The notes beneath the pieces were generated by a model. That model was not told the origin of the DNA, did not search any database, and saw only the letters and a program-made list of their open reading frames with translations. The position numbers and the translations under genes are program-made. From Streptomyces antimicrobicus (lineage in GTDB: Bacteria; Actinomycetota; Actinomycetes; Streptomycetales; Streptomycetaceae), in assembly GCF_020532625.1 (NCBI RefSeq), contig NZ_JAJAUY010000070.1:1-32172 (forward strand): a stretch of DNA of 32,172 nucleotides, written 5' to 3'. Positions 15,608-23,203 of the stretch are shown here, piece after piece (the stretch's first letter is position 1; each line of letters begins with the position of its first letter).

Positions 15608-16348
15608 CTACGACTGGAATGCGAGGGTCCGGAACGCCTCCCGCAGCCCCGGCGTCCGGGTCAGCAGGACCGCCCAGCGGCCCTCGCGCGGGGCGAGCCA
15701 GAGCGTGGAGCCGGCCGCCGGGTCCCCGTGGCACCACAGGCCCGACCGGGGGTCGACGTGCGGTGCCGGATGCCACAGCAGGCCGCGGGCCGGGACGAGT
15801 TCGCCGGTGCGGATGCGCAGCGAGTCGGCGATCCAGGACCGGGCCACGGGCGTGTCGGCCGGCTCGCACAGGTGGTGCAGGAAACGGCCGAGATCGTCCA
15901 GGGTGGAACGGAGCACGGGCCCCGATCCGTCGGCCGCCTCGACGAGCCCGGTCCGGTTCATGCCGAGCGGACCCCACACGTGCCGGGCGACGGACGTGGC
16001 GAGCGGTTCGCCGGACAGGTGTTCGGCGAGGGCGCACAGAAGGTCGGCGGGCCGGTCGACGGCCGCGGTATGGGTGAGCAGTTGATGGGCGGTCGTCCCG
16101 CCGGCCGGGTGGTGCCGGTCCCAGTAGGCGGACAGCGGCGTGTGCAGCCGGAGCTCGCCCTCGGCGACGAGGCGTCCGACGACGGGCCAGAGGACGAGGA
16201 CGGCGGCCAGCCCGGTCACGTCGAGGGGGCTGTCCTGGCGGATCGGGCCTACGGCTCCGGCGTCCCGGGTACCGTGGGCATCGCCGACGGCCCAGGCCGC
16301 GTCGGCGGACCGGAGCAGGTCGGCGAAGCGGTCGGCTTGCGTGGTCAT
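15608..16348 (-). CDS. Class C beta-lactamase-fold protein lacking catalytic residues
   Basis: This 246-residue protein aligns by eye with serine hydrolases of the beta-lactamase/EstB type: LWPVVGRLVAEGELRLHTPLSAYW, HQLLTHTA and GPLGMNRTG. The catalytic Ser-x-x-Lys, expected near residues 46-49, reads Gly-Leu-Ala-Ala. The Tyr-x-Asn region is missing, because LLTHTAAVDRP leads directly into CALAEHLSGEPL. The last motif reads CHGDPAAGSTLWLAP instead of a His-Thr-Gly form. It is also shorter than the usual 350-400 residues and has no signal peptide. It is therefore probably a pseudoenzyme or a decaying copy. The frame is intact and codon use is normal for the window, which argues for some retained role. 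Confidence 0.75.
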   Translation of the reverse strand: MTTQADRFADLLRSADAAWAVGDAHGTRDAGAVGPIRQDSPLDVTGLAAVLVLWPVVGRLVAEGELRLHTPLSAYWDRHHPAGGTTAHQLLTHTAAVDRPADLLCALAEHLSGEPLATSVARHVWGPLGMNRTGLVEAADGSGPVLRSTLDDLGRFLHHLCEPADTPVARSWIADSLRIRTGELVPARGLLWHPAPHVDPRSGLWCHGDPAAGSTLWLAPREGRWAVLLTRTPGLREAFRTLAFQS

Positions 16349-16395
16349 GATGGATCGGTCTGCGTGCTCATGATGAACCGGACGTTAGCCGGGCG

Positions 16396-16417
16396 GGCGC
16401 GCCCGGCCGGGCGCGCC
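16396..16417. repeat. Perfect 22-bp palindrome in a divergent promoter region
   Basis: GGCGCGCCCGG is followed directly by its exact complement. The palindrome lies in the 128-bp space between the starts of the beta-lactamase-like gene and the unknown gene at 16477. It could be an operator or a hairpin in an mRNA leader; pure G/C composition makes chance more likely than for a mixed sequence. Confidence 0.45.
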
Positions 16418-16476
16418 GCCGCCACGGCGGGGCGCGGCCACCCGAATGGCGCGCCGGTGGGCCCAGGGAGGCGGAT

Positions 16477-17001
16477 GTGGCGGGCGGGGTCATGGATGCG
16501 GTGCTGGAGGTCTCCGAGGACGGCGGTGAACTGCTGGCCCTCGACGGGAGCCTGCGCCCGGCGGCGGTCGGGGCGGCGCTCGCGCTGATCGCGGACCACA
16601 ACGACGACGGGGGTCGCGGCGGGGACGTGGCGGCCCGGCTGCTGGCCGCCGACGGACTGCTGGCGCCGGGCGGGGTCCGGCTGCGCGACCCGGCGACCGG
16701 GTCGGTGATCCCGCCCTCGTGCTGCTTCGGGCTGGAGAGCTGGCGGGAGTGGGCGGCGCTGGCCGAGCGGGAGGAGCCGGCCTGGCTCGGGCACGGCCCG
16801 GTGCCGGTCCTGGAGTTCGACGGGGACCTCGTACGGGTGTCCGACGGGCGGGCGTCGGTCGTCCTGGAGGTCGGCAAGGTGCCCGACCTGCTCTACGACG
16901 TCCAGTCGCAGCTGATCGGCTTCCTCGCCCGGGTGGAGGAGTGGGGCGGCCCGGAACTCGCCCGGGTGCTCGACGCCGAGTTCCACGTCACCCGCGCCTG
17001 A
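16477..17001 (+). CDS. Hypothetical protein
   Basis: The 174-residue protein starts at GTG 16477, which has GGGAGG about five bases upstream; ATG 16492 is an alternative without such a site. I do not recognise the family. It is soluble and acidic, with mixed alpha/beta character: AVLEVSEDGGELLALDGSL, a hydrophobic strand VPVLEFDGDLVRVSDG, then VVLEVGKVPDLLYDVQSQLI and a final helix with a Trp-Gly-Gly turn. There is a Cys-Cys pair at IPPSCCFGLESW. No membrane segment, signal or nucleic-acid-binding motif is visible. It converges on the S8 protease gene across a strong terminator hairpin and is probably transcribed alone. Confidence 0.78.
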   Translation: MAGGVMDAVLEVSEDGGELLALDGSLRPAAVGAALALIADHNDDGGRGGDVAARLLAADGLLAPGGVRLRDPATGSVIPPSCCFGLESWREWAALAEREEPAWLGHGPVPVLEFDGDLVRVSDGRASVVLEVGKVPDLLYDVQSQLIGFLARVEEWGGPELARVLDAEFHVTRA

Positions 17002-17045
17002 CTCCCGGGCGGCCCGCGGTGGCGGGCGCCGCCCCCCGACACGCC

Positions 17046-17077
17046 GGGGCGGGGTGCCCGGCCGGGCACCCCGCCCC
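17046..17077. terminator. Bidirectional terminator, perfect 32-bp palindrome
   Basis: Each arm is 16 bp: GGGGCGGGGTGCCCGG (17046-17061) followed directly by its exact complement. It sits in the 95-bp gap between the stops of the unknown gene (plus strand) and the S8 protease (minus strand), so it can end both transcripts. Confidence 0.8.
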
Positions 17078-17096
17078 TCGTCGTGCCGCCGCCGCG

Positions 17097-20000
17097 CTAG
17101 CCGCGGTCGGGCCGCTCGGTCACCCGGAGGGTGTTCAGCAGCGGCTTGCCGAAGCCGCTGCGGGTGACGAAGCGGAGGTTGAGCGCGCCGTCGGTGACGG
17201 TGACCGTGTAGCTCCGGGTCAGGGCCGTGTACGTGCCCGCCTCCAGGGCGATGTCGAGCGAGGGCAGGACCTCCTGGCCCTCGGCCAGGACGTCGAAGAC
17301 CCGCTTGTTCGGCCGGGTGGACGACAGCTCCGCGAAGCCGAGTTCCACGGTGTAGGTGCCGTTGGGGACGTTGTCGAAGCGGTACTCGTACATGCCCTCA
17401 CGGGCGCTGCGGTACAGGCTCTGCTCGTCCGTGCCGGCGATCGTACGGCTGGTGGTCCGCACCGACGAGGCGCCCTGGTAGCCGTAGGAGCCGGCGGTGT
17501 ACTTGCGGTCCGGCGACCAGGCGTCGCCGAGGGTGTCGGTGCCGGGGCGGTCGGATCCGGCGTCGAGGGCCACCTGGTAGCGGGGGACGACGACCTTCAC
17601 CGGCACGCTGCGCACCGGGGTGCGGCCGCTCGCCGAGGTGATCCTCAGGTCGGTGCTGAGGACCGTGCCCGGTGCGAGGCCCGCCGTCCGCACGGTCAGG
17701 GTGAGCGAGGCCTTGCCGCCGGTGGGCAGGTCGCCGCCGGCCGGGGCCACCGACAGCCACGGCGCGTCCTCGGCCACCGAGTAGGCCGTGCCCAGGCCGG
17801 GGTTGGTGAGGTCGAGGGTGCGGGTGCGCAGCTGCTCCGGCGGCAGGACGACCTCCACCGCCTGTGCGGCGGGGGTGACCTTGCCGGTGCGCAGCGCCCG
17901 GGTGACGGCGGTGACGTCGGCCGCCTTCACCTCCACGGCTGCCTCGGCCCCCTCGTAGGCCGGGGCGCCGATGGCGACCGTACGGGCGCCCGCCGGGCTC
18001 TGGACGACGTAGCCGCCGTCCGCCGCCGTGGTGGTGGAGACCGCGCCCTCGCCGGAGCCGACCGTGACGGTCGCGCCGGCCACGCCACCGCCGTCGTTGG
18101 CGTCGAGCACGCGGCCGGTGACGACCCCGCTGCGGGTGGTGCGGAAGGTGACGGCGAGTCCGTCGGTGATGGCGGGGGTGTTGAAGGAGTACCGGAAGGC
18201 GTCGGTGCCGGTGGCGTTCTCGACGCCCACGGTGGCGGTGGAGCCGCCCTTGATGCCGGTGCCGCCGGTGCCCTTGTAGTGGTAGGAGACCGTGCCGTCC
18301 TCACCGACGGCCGCGGCGAAGGAGAACTTCTCCCCTTGCGCGGACCAGTGGGCCACGTCCCGCCACTCGATCACGAGGGAGCGGTGCGGGGCGGTGCCGG
18401 TCACGGCGGTGAACACGCCCGAACCGGTGCCGGCCGGGCCGACGACGAGGTCGTCCCAGAACGGGTAGAGGGCCGCGTTCGGGGTGGCCGCGCTCGGCAG
18501 GTCGCCGTTGATGTCGCCGGTGTGGGCGCCGCCGAAGCTGACGGTGCCGTTGGTGCCGATCCAGGCCTGGCCGTACGTCCTGCCGTACAGCGGGACGGGG
18601 AAGGGCAGGTCGATCCGCTCGGTGGTGTTGTCGCCGGTCAGGGCGAGCTGCCGGTCGCCGGCGGGGTACGGGCGGTCGCCCGGGGTGGCGCAGGCGTAGC
18701 CGTAGCCGTCGGTGCGCTCGGGCAGGGTGACGGCGACGGTGGTGTCCCCGGCGACGCTGACCTGGCTGCTGCCCGCGGTGACGCAGCGGGAGGAGTGGGT
18801 GGCGTTCACCCGGTAGCTGCCGTGCGGCAGGGTCACCTCGAAGCGGCCCGCGGCGTCGGCGGTGGCCGTCACCGGGGTGTCGGCGACCGTGACGACCGCT
18901 CCCGCGGCCGGGCCGGCGGCGGAGGAGACCGTGCCGGTGAGCTTGCCCGAGGGGGCCTGGGTGAGGGCGAAGTCGGCGGCGGCGGTGGCGCCCTCGGTGA
19001 CGGTGGCCCGCCCGGCCTCCTGGCCGTAGCCGAACTTGGCGGCGGTCAGGGCGTAGTCGCCGACCGAGAGCGAGGCGAAGCGGTAGCTGCCGTCCGCCGC
19101 GGTGGTCGTCGTACGGTCGATCGGGCCGTCGGCGGTCACCTTGACGCCCGCGACCGGCAGGCCGCCGGAGCGGACCGTTCCGGTCAGGGAGCCGACGGCG
19201 CCGCGCGGGGCGGACCGGACCGCGGCGAGCGCGTCGAGGCGGCCCTCGCCGAAGACGTTGTTGTCGGCGGCGCTGCCGCCGCAGCTGGTGTTGTCGGTGT
19301 CCTGCGCGGTGCCGTCCAGCAGCGCCTCGGTCTGCGCGACGTCGCCTTCGAGGGCGGGCGCGGCGGACCACAGCAGGGCCACGGTGGCGGCGGTGTGCGG
19401 CGAGGCCATCGAGGTGCCGGAGAAGGAGCCGTAGCCGCCGCCCCGGACGGAGGAGCGGACGTTCACGCCGGGAGCCGCGATGTTGGGCTTGACCACCCCG
19501 CCGGGACCCGCCCCGCGGGAGGAGAAGGAGGCGATGGCGTCGTTGCTGTCGAAGGCGCCCGAGCTGTAGGAGGCGGCGTAGTCACCGGGCGATCCGCTGG
19601 TGGCGCAGCCGGGGCCGGAGTTGCCGTTGGAGAAGGCCGGGAAGATGCCGGCGGCCCGCCAGGTGTCGACGATCTGGCGGTACCAGTCGTCGTGCGCCGA
19701 GCTGCCCCAGGAGTTGTTGACGATGTGCGGGGCGAGGTCGGGGCGGGGGTTGTGCCCGCTCAGGTCGGTCGGGGCGACGATCCACTGGCCGGAGGCGAGC
19801 AGGGAGGCCTCGGAGCAGGAGCTGGTCTCGCAGCCCTTGGCGGCGATCCACTTGGCGCCGGGGGCCACGCCGATCTTGTTGGCCCCGCCGTCGTCGCCGA
19901 CCATCGTGCCCATGGTGTGGGTGCCGTGGTCGTTGTTGTCGCACGGGGCCGCGCCCGCGCAGATGCCGCCGGGGTCGAACCAGTTGTAGTTGTGGTCGTA

Positions 20001-20648
20001 GCCGCCGTCGGCCTTCTTGCCGCGGTACTGGCCGTTCACGGCGGGGTGGGTGTGGTCGACGCCGCTGTCGATGTTCGCGACGACGATGCCCTCGCCGCGC
20101 ACGCCGAACTGGTCCCACACCTGGGGGGCCTTGATCCGGTCGATGTTCCACTCGACGGCGTTCGTCACCGGCTCGCTGCGGCCCTCGGCGGGCCGGGCCA
20201 GGCTGATCCGGTCGTCGGCGTCGATCCGGGCGACCTCGGGGCGCTGGGCGAGGGCGCCGGCGAGCTTGCCGCTGCCGACGACCCGGACGGCGTTGACGAT
20301 CCAGTACGAGGTGTACTCCGCGCCGGCGCCGTCCAGGGCCTTGACCAGCTCGGCCTGGCTGCGTCGGGCGTGTTCGGTCTTGGCCCGGTAGACCGCCTCG
20401 GCCTTGCCCGCCCGGCTCTGCTGCCGGCTCGCGGAGCTGAGGTCGGCGGCGCTGTCGAGGTAGACCCAGAAGGCGGCCTTGTCCTCGCCTTCCTCGAACT
20501 GGGTGCGCAGCTGGGGTTCGATCTTCCGCTCGGCCGGCCCGGGGCCGGGTTCCGGCGCGGCGGCGGCGACGCCGGCGCCCAGGGGGAGGAGCAGCAGGGA
20601 GGTGAGGGCGGCGAGTGCCGCGCGTAACGGTCCGGTCCGTCGTGCCAC
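17097..20648 (-). CDS. Secreted multidomain subtilisin-like (S8) protease; TTA codon
   Basis: The protein has 1183 residues from GTG 20646-20648, which follows AGGGGA by seven bases. A signal peptide (~1-30, ending near AAAAPEP) and an I9-type propeptide (~50-150) precede the catalytic domain. Asp194 (NIDSGVDHTHP), His241 (NDHGTHTMGT), Asn343 (FSNGNSGPG, oxyanion) and Ser413 (FSGTSMASPH) are all present. Two carboxypeptidase-regulatory-like domains follow (~486-563, ~568-645), then a beta-rich domain (~655-830), a third regulatory-like domain (~841-920) and a malectin-like C-terminus (~1022-1183). The layout resembles bacillopeptidase F-type exoproteases with added binding domains, possibly for glycans. 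Codon 8 is TTA (20625-20627), so translation probably depends on bldA tRNA and rises at development. A longer start at 20714 is less likely because it displaces the signal peptide. Confidence 0.93.
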   Translation of the reverse strand: MARRTGPLRAALAALTSLLLLPLGAGVAAAAPEPGPGPAERKIEPQLRTQFEEGEDKAAFWVYLDSAADLSSASRQQSRAGKAEAVYRAKTEHARRSQAELVKALDGAGAEYTSYWIVNAVRVVGSGKLAGALAQRPEVARIDADDRISLARPAEGRSEPVTNAVEWNIDRIKAPQVWDQFGVRGEGIVVANIDSGVDHTHPAVNGQYRGKKADGGYDHNYNWFDPGGICAGAAPCDNNDHGTHTMGTMVGDDGGANKIGVAPGAKWIAAKGCETSSCSEASLLASGQWIVAPTDLSGHNPRPDLAPHIVNNSWGSSAHDDWYRQIVDTWRAAGIFPAFSNGNSGPGCATSGSPGDYAASYSSGAFDSNDAIASFSSRGAGPGGVVKPNIAAPGVNVRSSVRGGGYGSFSGTSMASPHTAATVALLWSAAPALEGDVAQTEALLDGTAQDTDNTSCGGSAADNNVFGEGRLDALAAVRSAPRGAVGSLTGTVRSGGLPVAGVKVTADGPIDRTTTTAADGSYRFASLSVGDYALTAAKFGYGQEAGRATVTEGATAAADFALTQAPSGKLTGTVSSAAGPAAGAVVTVADTPVTATADAAGRFEVTLPHGSYRVNATHSSRCVTAGSSQVSVAGDTTVAVTLPERTDGYGYACATPGDRPYPAGDRQLALTGDNTTERIDLPFPVPLYGRTYGQAWIGTNGTVSFGGAHTGDINGDLPSAATPNAALYPFWDDLVVGPAGTGSGVFTAVTGTAPHRSLVIEWRDVAHWSAQGEKFSFAAAVGEDGTVSYHYKGTGGTGIKGGSTATVGVENATGTDAFRYSFNTPAITDGLAVTFRTTRSGVVTGRVLDANDGGGVAGATVTVGSGEGAVSTTTAADGGYVVQSPAGARTVAIGAPAYEGAEAAVEVKAADVTAVTRALRTGKVTPAAQAVEVVLPPEQLRTRTLDLTNPGLGTAYSVAEDAPWLSVAPAGGDLPTGGKASLTLTVRTAGLAPGTVLSTDLRITSASGRTPVRSVPVKVVVPRYQVALDAGSDRPGTDTLGDAWSPDRKYTAGSYGYQGASSVRTTSRTIAGTDEQSLYRSAREGMYEYRFDNVPNGTYTVELGFAELSSTRPNKRVFDVLAEGQEVLPSLDIALEAGTYTALTRSYTVTVTDGALNLRFVTRSGFGKPLLNTLRVTERPDRG

Positions 20649-20730
20649 GTGGTGTCCCCTCGTACGACGCGTGCAGATTGTGCGGAAAGGAAGTGCGTGA
20701 CGTGTGCGCGCCATGGTGAACTCGTCGCCA

Positions 20731-20741
20731 TGTTCAGAACA
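20731..20741. promoter_or_regulatory. Short perfect palindrome between divergent protease and MFS genes
   Basis: TGTTC-A-GAACA is an 11-bp perfect dyad in the 151-bp intergenic region. It is 83 bp from the protease start and 59 bp from the MFS start, so a bound protein could affect either. The mixed base composition makes it stand out in this GC-rich DNA. Confidence 0.35.
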
Positions 20742-20799
20742 AGGACGCGTTCCGCGCCGCCGACTGGCTCATTCCGGCCAGGACCGGGAGCCTGAAGGG

Positions 20800-22419
20800 G
20801 TGGAGGCAACCCCCCGGGCGACGGCCCCCCAGGTCCGGCTCGCCACACCGCGGGGCCGGTGGATCCTGGTCGCCACGGTCCTCGGCTCGACCATGGCGCT
20901 GCTGGACTCGACGGTGGTCAACGTGGCGTTGCCCCGGATCGGCCGCGACCTCGGCGCCGACCTCGCCGTCCTGCAGTGGACCGTCAACGCCTATCTGCTG
21001 ACCCTGGCCGCGCTGATCCTGGTCGGCGGGGCGCTCGGCGACCGCTACGGACGCCGGCGGATCTTCGTCCTGGGTGCGGTCTGGTTCGCCGTGGGGTCGC
21101 TGCTGTGCGGTCTGGCCCCGAACGCCGGCGTGCTGATCGCCGCCCGCGCCGTCCAGGGCGTCGGCGGCGCCCTGCTCACCCCCGGCTCGCTCGCCCTGAT
21201 CCAGGGCTCCTTGCACGCGGACGACCGGGCCCGCGCGGTGGGACTGTGGTCGGGGTTCGGCGGCGTGGGCGCGGCGGTCGGGCCGTTCCTCGGCGGCTGG
21301 CTGGTCGACGGGCCGGGGTGGCGCTGGGTGTTCCTGCTGAACGTTCCCGTGGCCGCGGTGTGCGTCCCGATCGCGCTGCGCCACGTCCCGGAGTCCCGGG
21401 ACCCGCAGGCGAGCGGGCGGTTCGACGTGCTCGGGGCCGTGCTGGGCGCGGCGTCGCTCGGCCTGGTCACGTACGCGCTCATCGAGGCGCGCACCGCGAC
21501 CGGCCCGGTGGTCGCCGCCGGGGTGGTGGGCCTGCTCCTGGCCGGGGTCTTCGTGGTCGTGGAGCGGCGCCGTCCGCAGGCGATGCTGCCGCCGTCGATC
21601 TTCCACTCCCGCCAGTTCACGGCGGTCAACGTGGTGACCTTGTGCGTCTACGCCGCGTTCGGCGGCTTCTTCTTCCTCGCGGTGCTCCAGCTCCAGGTGG
21701 TCAGCGGCTACTCGGCGCTCGGCGCGGGCGCCGCGTTGCTGCCGACCACGGCTTTGATGCTGCTGCTCTCGGCCCGGGCCGGTGAGCTCGGCGAACGCAT
21801 CGGGCCGAGGGTCCCGCTGACCGTCGGACCACTGCTGTGCGCGGTGGGCATGGTCCTGATGCTCCGGGTGGGACCGGACGCCTCCTACGTGCGCGACGTC
21901 CTGCCTGCCATGCTGGTGCTCGGGCTGGGCATGACCACGCTGGTGGCGCCGCTGACCGCGACCGTGCTCGCCTCGGTGCCGCCCGGGCGGGCGGGCCTGG
22001 CCAGCGGCATCAACAACGCGGCCGCCCGGGCGGCGGGCCTGCTGGCCGTGGCGGCGCTGCCGCTGCTGGCGGGGATGGACCAGGACGCCTATCTGACGCC
22101 GGCCGCCTTCGACGCGGCCTTCGGCCGGGCCATGGGGTGGTGCGCCGGTCTCCTGGCGCTGGGGGCGCTGCTCGCCTGGGCGACCGTACGCGCCCCGCGC
22201 CCGGACGCACCCCATCCGGAATGCCGTACCCAGTGCGCGGTGTGCTCGCCGGCGCTAGAGGCCCCGGAATCTCCTGCCGGTCCCCCTGCCGGCCCTCCTC
22301 CGGGTGCTTCCCCGGCGCCTCCTACGGGTTCTCCTACTGGTTCTGCGCGCCCAGGACGAACAGCAGATAGACGAAGAAGGCGAACAGGTGGCCGACGAAC
22401 AGGTAGGCCACCAGCCTGA
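20800..22419 (+). CDS. DHA2-type (EmrB/QacA) MFS transporter with C-terminal extension
   Basis: The protein has 539 residues from GTG 20800, with GGGAG about ten bases upstream. It has the fourteen-helix drug:H+ antiporter layout. Helix 1 is ILVATVLGSTMALLDSTVVN, motif A is GGALGDRYGRRRIF, and motif C is GFGGVGAAVGPFLGGW. Later helices include FFFLAVLQLQVV and the segment GLASGINNAAARAAGLLAV. The last helix ends near LLAWATVRAPRP. About 60 residues of Pro/Gly/Ser/Arg-rich sequence follow, which is not normal for the family. Relatives usually stop soon after a Cys-containing stretch like PECRTQCAV. The extra DNA lies antisense over the 3' end of the DUF6126 gene, so the original stop was probably lost. 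Substrate is unknown, probably a hydrophobic compound or drug. Confidence 0.88.
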   Translation: MEATPRATAPQVRLATPRGRWILVATVLGSTMALLDSTVVNVALPRIGRDLGADLAVLQWTVNAYLLTLAALILVGGALGDRYGRRRIFVLGAVWFAVGSLLCGLAPNAGVLIAARAVQGVGGALLTPGSLALIQGSLHADDRARAVGLWSGFGGVGAAVGPFLGGWLVDGPGWRWVFLLNVPVAAVCVPIALRHVPESRDPQASGRFDVLGAVLGAASLGLVTYALIEARTATGPVVAAGVVGLLLAGVFVVVERRRPQAMLPPSIFHSRQFTAVNVVTLCVYAAFGGFFFLAVLQLQVVSGYSALGAGAALLPTTALMLLLSARAGELGERIGPRVPLTVGPLLCAVGMVLMLRVGPDASYVRDVLPAMLVLGLGMTTLVAPLTATVLASVPPGRAGLASGINNAAARAAGLLAVAALPLLAGMDQDAYLTPAAFDAAFGRAMGWCAGLLALGALLAWATVRAPRPDAPHPECRTQCAVCSPALEAPESPAGPPAGPPPGASPAPPTGSPTGSARPGRTADRRRRRTGGRRTGRPPA

Positions 22420-22513
22420 TCACCAACCCCCGCGGGAACTTGGCCTCGATCCGGGCCCGTACCCCGGCGGGCCCGGTCCCCGGCGTGTGCGGTGCGTTCG
22501 GCGTGTGCGACAC
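22334..22513 (-). CDS. Small membrane protein of the DUF6126 type
   Basis: A 59-residue protein is read from GTG 22511-22513 to TAG at 22334-22336, with GGGAGA four bases before the start. The first ~25 residues are polar (SHTPNAPHTPGTGPAG). A basic stretch (RARIEAKFPRG) precedes one long hydrophobic helix (LVAYLFVGHLFAFFVYLLF) and a short tail. Length, helix sequence (Gly-His-x-Phe-Ala-Phe-Phe) and position directly after an XRE-cupin gene match the short actinobacterial proteins called DUF6126, of unknown function. The gap to the XRE-cupin stop is only 10 bp, so the two are one operon. The last 86 bp overlap the 3' end of the MFS gene on the other strand. Confidence 0.78.
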   Translation of the reverse strand: MSHTPNAPHTPGTGPAGVRARIEAKFPRGLVIRLVAYLFVGHLFAFFVYLLFVLGAQNQ

Positions 22514-22523
22514 GATGTCTCCC

Positions 22524-23123
22524 TCAGCGACGGTCGCTGCTGCCGCCGCCGAGGCACACCCCGGCCAGGCTGCTCTGCAGCAACGTGTGGATGAACAGCA
22601 GGTCCGCCCCGGTCCTGCCGACGGCGCCGATCCGGTGCGGGGTCAGCGAGTCGAAGTGGGCGCTGTCGCCCGGCTCCAGCAGGTACTCGGCCTCCCCCAG
22701 GTTCAGCCGCAGCCGGCCCGTGAGGACGTGGAGCCACTCCTCGCCGGGGTGCACCCGGACCAGTTCGGCCGGACCGGGTGCGTACGGCACGTGCACCCGC
22801 AGCGCCTGCATGCCCCGCCCCGGACTGCCGGCCTGCCAGTACGTCCAGCCGTCGGCCTCGCGGGCGCCGGGACCGCCGGCCCGTACGACGGGGTCGGGGG
22901 CCGCGGGGGTCTCGCCGAGGAGCTCCGAGACCGTCGTACCGTAGGTACGGGCGAGGCCCAGCAGCAGCGGAAGCGAGGGCTGGCGCCGGCCGGTCTCCAG
23001 CCGGGACAGGTGGGCGGGCGAGAGCCGGGCCCGCGCGGCGGCGGCCTCCAGGGTCAGCCCGGCGCGGCGGCGCAGCTCACGCAGCTGCGGGGCGACCGCG
23101 GGGAGGTCTTCGGGCGGGTTCAT
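22524..23123 (-). CDS. XRE-family regulator with C-terminal cupin domain
   Basis: The 199-residue protein begins with a helix-turn-helix of the Cro/C1 type (~13-68: LRELRRRAGLTLEAAAARAR, LSPAHLSRLETGRRQPSLPL). It ends with a cupin domain (~118-170) that has the turn HPGEEWLHVLTGRLRL and EPGDSAHFDSLTPH. Such proteins sense a small ligand in the cupin and control their own and neighbouring genes. The start ATG 23121-23123 has no Shine-Dalgarno sequence. A promoter only six bases upstream suggests a leaderless mRNA. Two identical-class dyads lie just upstream and are likely its own operators. It is followed by the DUF6126 gene, and the MFS transporter beyond it is a possible target. Confidence 0.9.
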   Translation of the reverse strand: MNPPEDLPAVAPQLRELRRRAGLTLEAAAARARLSPAHLSRLETGRRQPSLPLLLGLARTYGTTVSELLGETPAAPDPVVRAGGPGAREADGWTYWQAGSPGRGMQALRVHVPYAPGPAELVRVHPGEEWLHVLTGRLRLNLGEAEYLLEPGDSAHFDSLTPHRIGAVGRTGADLLFIHTLLQSSLAGVCLGGGSSDRR

Positions 23124-23129
23124 GCCCCG

Positions 23130-23158
23130 ATTGAGTCAGACAATTGCCTCCACGGCAA
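23130..23158 (-). promoter_or_regulatory. Probable leaderless promoter of the XRE-cupin operon
   Basis: Read on the minus strand, TTGCCG (23158-23153) and CTCAAT (23135-23130) are 17 bp apart. The -10 ends six bases before the ATG, so translation would begin at or near the 5' end of the mRNA. The -35 lies inside the first dyad, as expected for self-repression. The -10 match is modest. Confidence 0.45.
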
Positions 23159-23160
23159 TT
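23142..23160. promoter_or_regulatory. Operator-like dyad 1 of the XRE-cupin operon
   Basis: AATTGCC (23142-23148) and GGCAATT (23154-23160) are exact complements, five bases apart. The core TTGCC-N5-GGCAA is repeated in the next dyad with centres 21 bp apart, about two helical turns, so both face the same side. The first dyad covers the -35 element. Confidence 0.65.
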
Positions 23161-23164
23161 CTCC

Positions 23165-23179
23165 TTGCCTCTGAGGCAA
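23165..23179. promoter_or_regulatory. Operator-like dyad 2 of the XRE-cupin operon
   Basis: TTGCCTC (23165-23171) and GAGGCAA (23173-23179) are exact complements around one central base. It shares the TTGCC-N5-GGCAA core with dyad 1. It lies 42 bp upstream of the XRE start and 25 bp from the ligase stop. Confidence 0.65.
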
Positions 23180-23203
23180 AGGGGCGCGGGCCGGGCGCCC
23201 GGC

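Noticed and set aside
16719..20627. A 1302-codon open frame on the plus strand opposite the S8 protease
   Set aside because: Its translation is Gly/Ala/Arg/Val low-complexity with no domain, while the minus strand shows a complete protease with signal peptide and catalytic triad. Long antisense frames are usual in very GC-rich DNA.
20734..22215. A 493-codon minus-strand frame opposite the MFS transporter
   Set aside because: His/Gln/Arg-rich shadow; the plus strand has the transporter motifs and helices.
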